A DNA stretch of 64,000 bases from Salinisphaera hydrothermalis C41B8 (GTDB lineage Bacteria > Pseudomonadota > Gammaproteobacteria > Nevskiales > Salinisphaeraceae), in contig NZ_APNK01000014.1 of the NCBI RefSeq assembly GCF_000732535.1, positions 27,185-91,184 of the forward strand, in the 5' to 3' direction. Shown here one piece after another: positions 63,568 to 64,000 of this stretch; the first letter of the stretch is position 1; each line of letters opens with the position of its first letter. Both the position numbers and the translations under genes were made by a program. The notes beneath the pieces were generated by a model. That model saw only the letters and a list, made by a program, of their open reading frames with translations, was not told the DNA's origin and did not search any database.

Positions 63568-63840
63568 ATGGCTCGCGCAGATATTCCCGAGAAACCGGCA
63601 GCCAAGGCGCGTTGGCTGCGCCTGATTCCGCTCACCATTCTGGTCTACATCATTTCGTTCATGGATCGAACGAATATCGGCTTCGCCTTCGATGGGATCG
63701 AGAAGTCGATGCATATTCCTGCGGCGGGCGCCGGCCTCGCCGGCGGCATCTTCTTTATCGGCTATTTGTTCCTGCAGATTCCGGGTGGGCATCTGGCCGA
63801 GCACTGGAGCGCCAAGAAATTCGTCGGGATCATGATCCTG
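63568..63840 (+). pseudogene. MFS transporter, N-terminal part, cut by repeat element 5
   Basis: 91 codons of a 12-helix MFS permease of the anion:cation symporter type: LRLIPLTILVYIISFMDRTNIGFAFDGIEK, read in parts, IFFIGYLFLQIPGGHLAEHWSAKKFVGIMIL. GAGGAG just upstream of the ATG. The frame enters the repeat element at 63841 and stops after Arg-Ala-Cys. The rest of the gene would lie to the right of the window, beyond the element. Confidence 0.87.
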
Positions 63841-64000
63841 AGGGCGTGTTGAGGTTTCGTGCGAGCCCGCGTTGGCGTCCGCAAATCGTGTCCGGCAAGG
63901 CGCGAGTCGCCGCGTCGTGGCGAGCCACGACCCAGACTCGCAACGCCGCCGGGCGCGATTTGCGGCCCAACCCGAAGGGACAAGCGCAGGTGCTGTTGTG
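63841..64000 (-). mobile_element. Folded repeat element, copy 5 (cut by window end)
   Basis: Left end AGGGCGTGTTGAGG identical to copy 4, then TTTCGTGCGAG. The inner sequence runs in the opposite direction to copies 1, 2 and 4: GTTGGCGTCCGCAAATCG first, then GTCGTGGCGAGCCACGAC and CGATTTGCGG. Arm 1 beyond 63990 differs (GCAGGTGCTGTTGTG) from the other copies. Interrupts the MFS gene after MIL. Confidence 0.85.

Overview
The window is GC-rich and dense with short intergenic gaps. Its gene families (lipoyl-domain dihydrolipoyl dehydrogenase, cecR-ybhGFSR order as in Escherichia coli, hslO, yigZ, gnd, OpgC) point to a gammaproteobacterium. Overall codon style and gene content resemble Salinisphaera-like marine or halotolerant species, but that last step is recollection and inference, not a database result.

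Region by region. 1-1.86 kb: 3' part of lpdA, which is open through the left edge. 1.86-6.2 kb: an accessory patch. It holds an addiction-module antitoxin/toxin pair lying between lpdA and a second, decayed copy of the lpdA 3' end with its terminator; a broken higBA locus beside an intact higA; an AT-rich AlbA_2/ATPase-fold gene of foreign look; and a decayed second copy of chaC. 6.2-16 kb: CBS protein, chaC, a lipoprotein, a Gln-rich exported protein, a glycosyltransferase/FkbM methyltransferase pair, an Asp/Glu racemase, a YjfB-like protein, an S9 peptidase and OpgC. 16.6-22 kb: a copper-storage-like gene split by a repeat element, yaiI, cspA, a parvulin, yigZ, a DUF1275 protein, a GGDEF protein and a fucose-mutarotase family protein. 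22.4-28.2 kb: cecR-ybhG-F-S-R, a TetR-controlled ABC exporter operon. 28.2-31.5 kb: hydrolase plus ring-cleaving dioxygenase (MhqD/MhqO type) divergent from a LysR gene, then def. 31.5-44 kb: gnd, a 1-kb array of ~380-bp degenerate repeats, a prodomain-less sedolisin, an RsiV-like protein, an APC permease, a TIM-barrel isomerase, a TRIC channel with a methyltransferase, small exported proteins, a P-loop kinase and 3-hydroxybutyrate dehydrogenase. 44-56 kb: a glycine-zipper protein, a Sad-like aldehyde dehydrogenase, a FUSC transporter, a two-gene MORN-repeat/unknown operon, a CtaA-like membrane protein and Hsp33. 56-64 kb: SDR, tandem repeat elements, an IS110 insertion, idonate-type dehydrogenase, YihY, an AI-2E family transporter, MATE, and an MFS gene cut by another repeat element at the right edge.

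The most unusual feature is a family of non-autonomous, highly folded repeat elements: 8432-8716, 16945-17214, 56714-56834, 56835-57145 and 63841 to the right edge. They have ~24-bp terminal inverted repeats and two internal stem arms. The terminal arms differ between copies, but always in matched pairs, so base pairing is kept. One copy splits a copper-binding protein gene precisely, another splits an MFS gene, and two lie in tandem beside an IS110 element. They encode no protein of their own; the long frames across them are by-products of the high GC.
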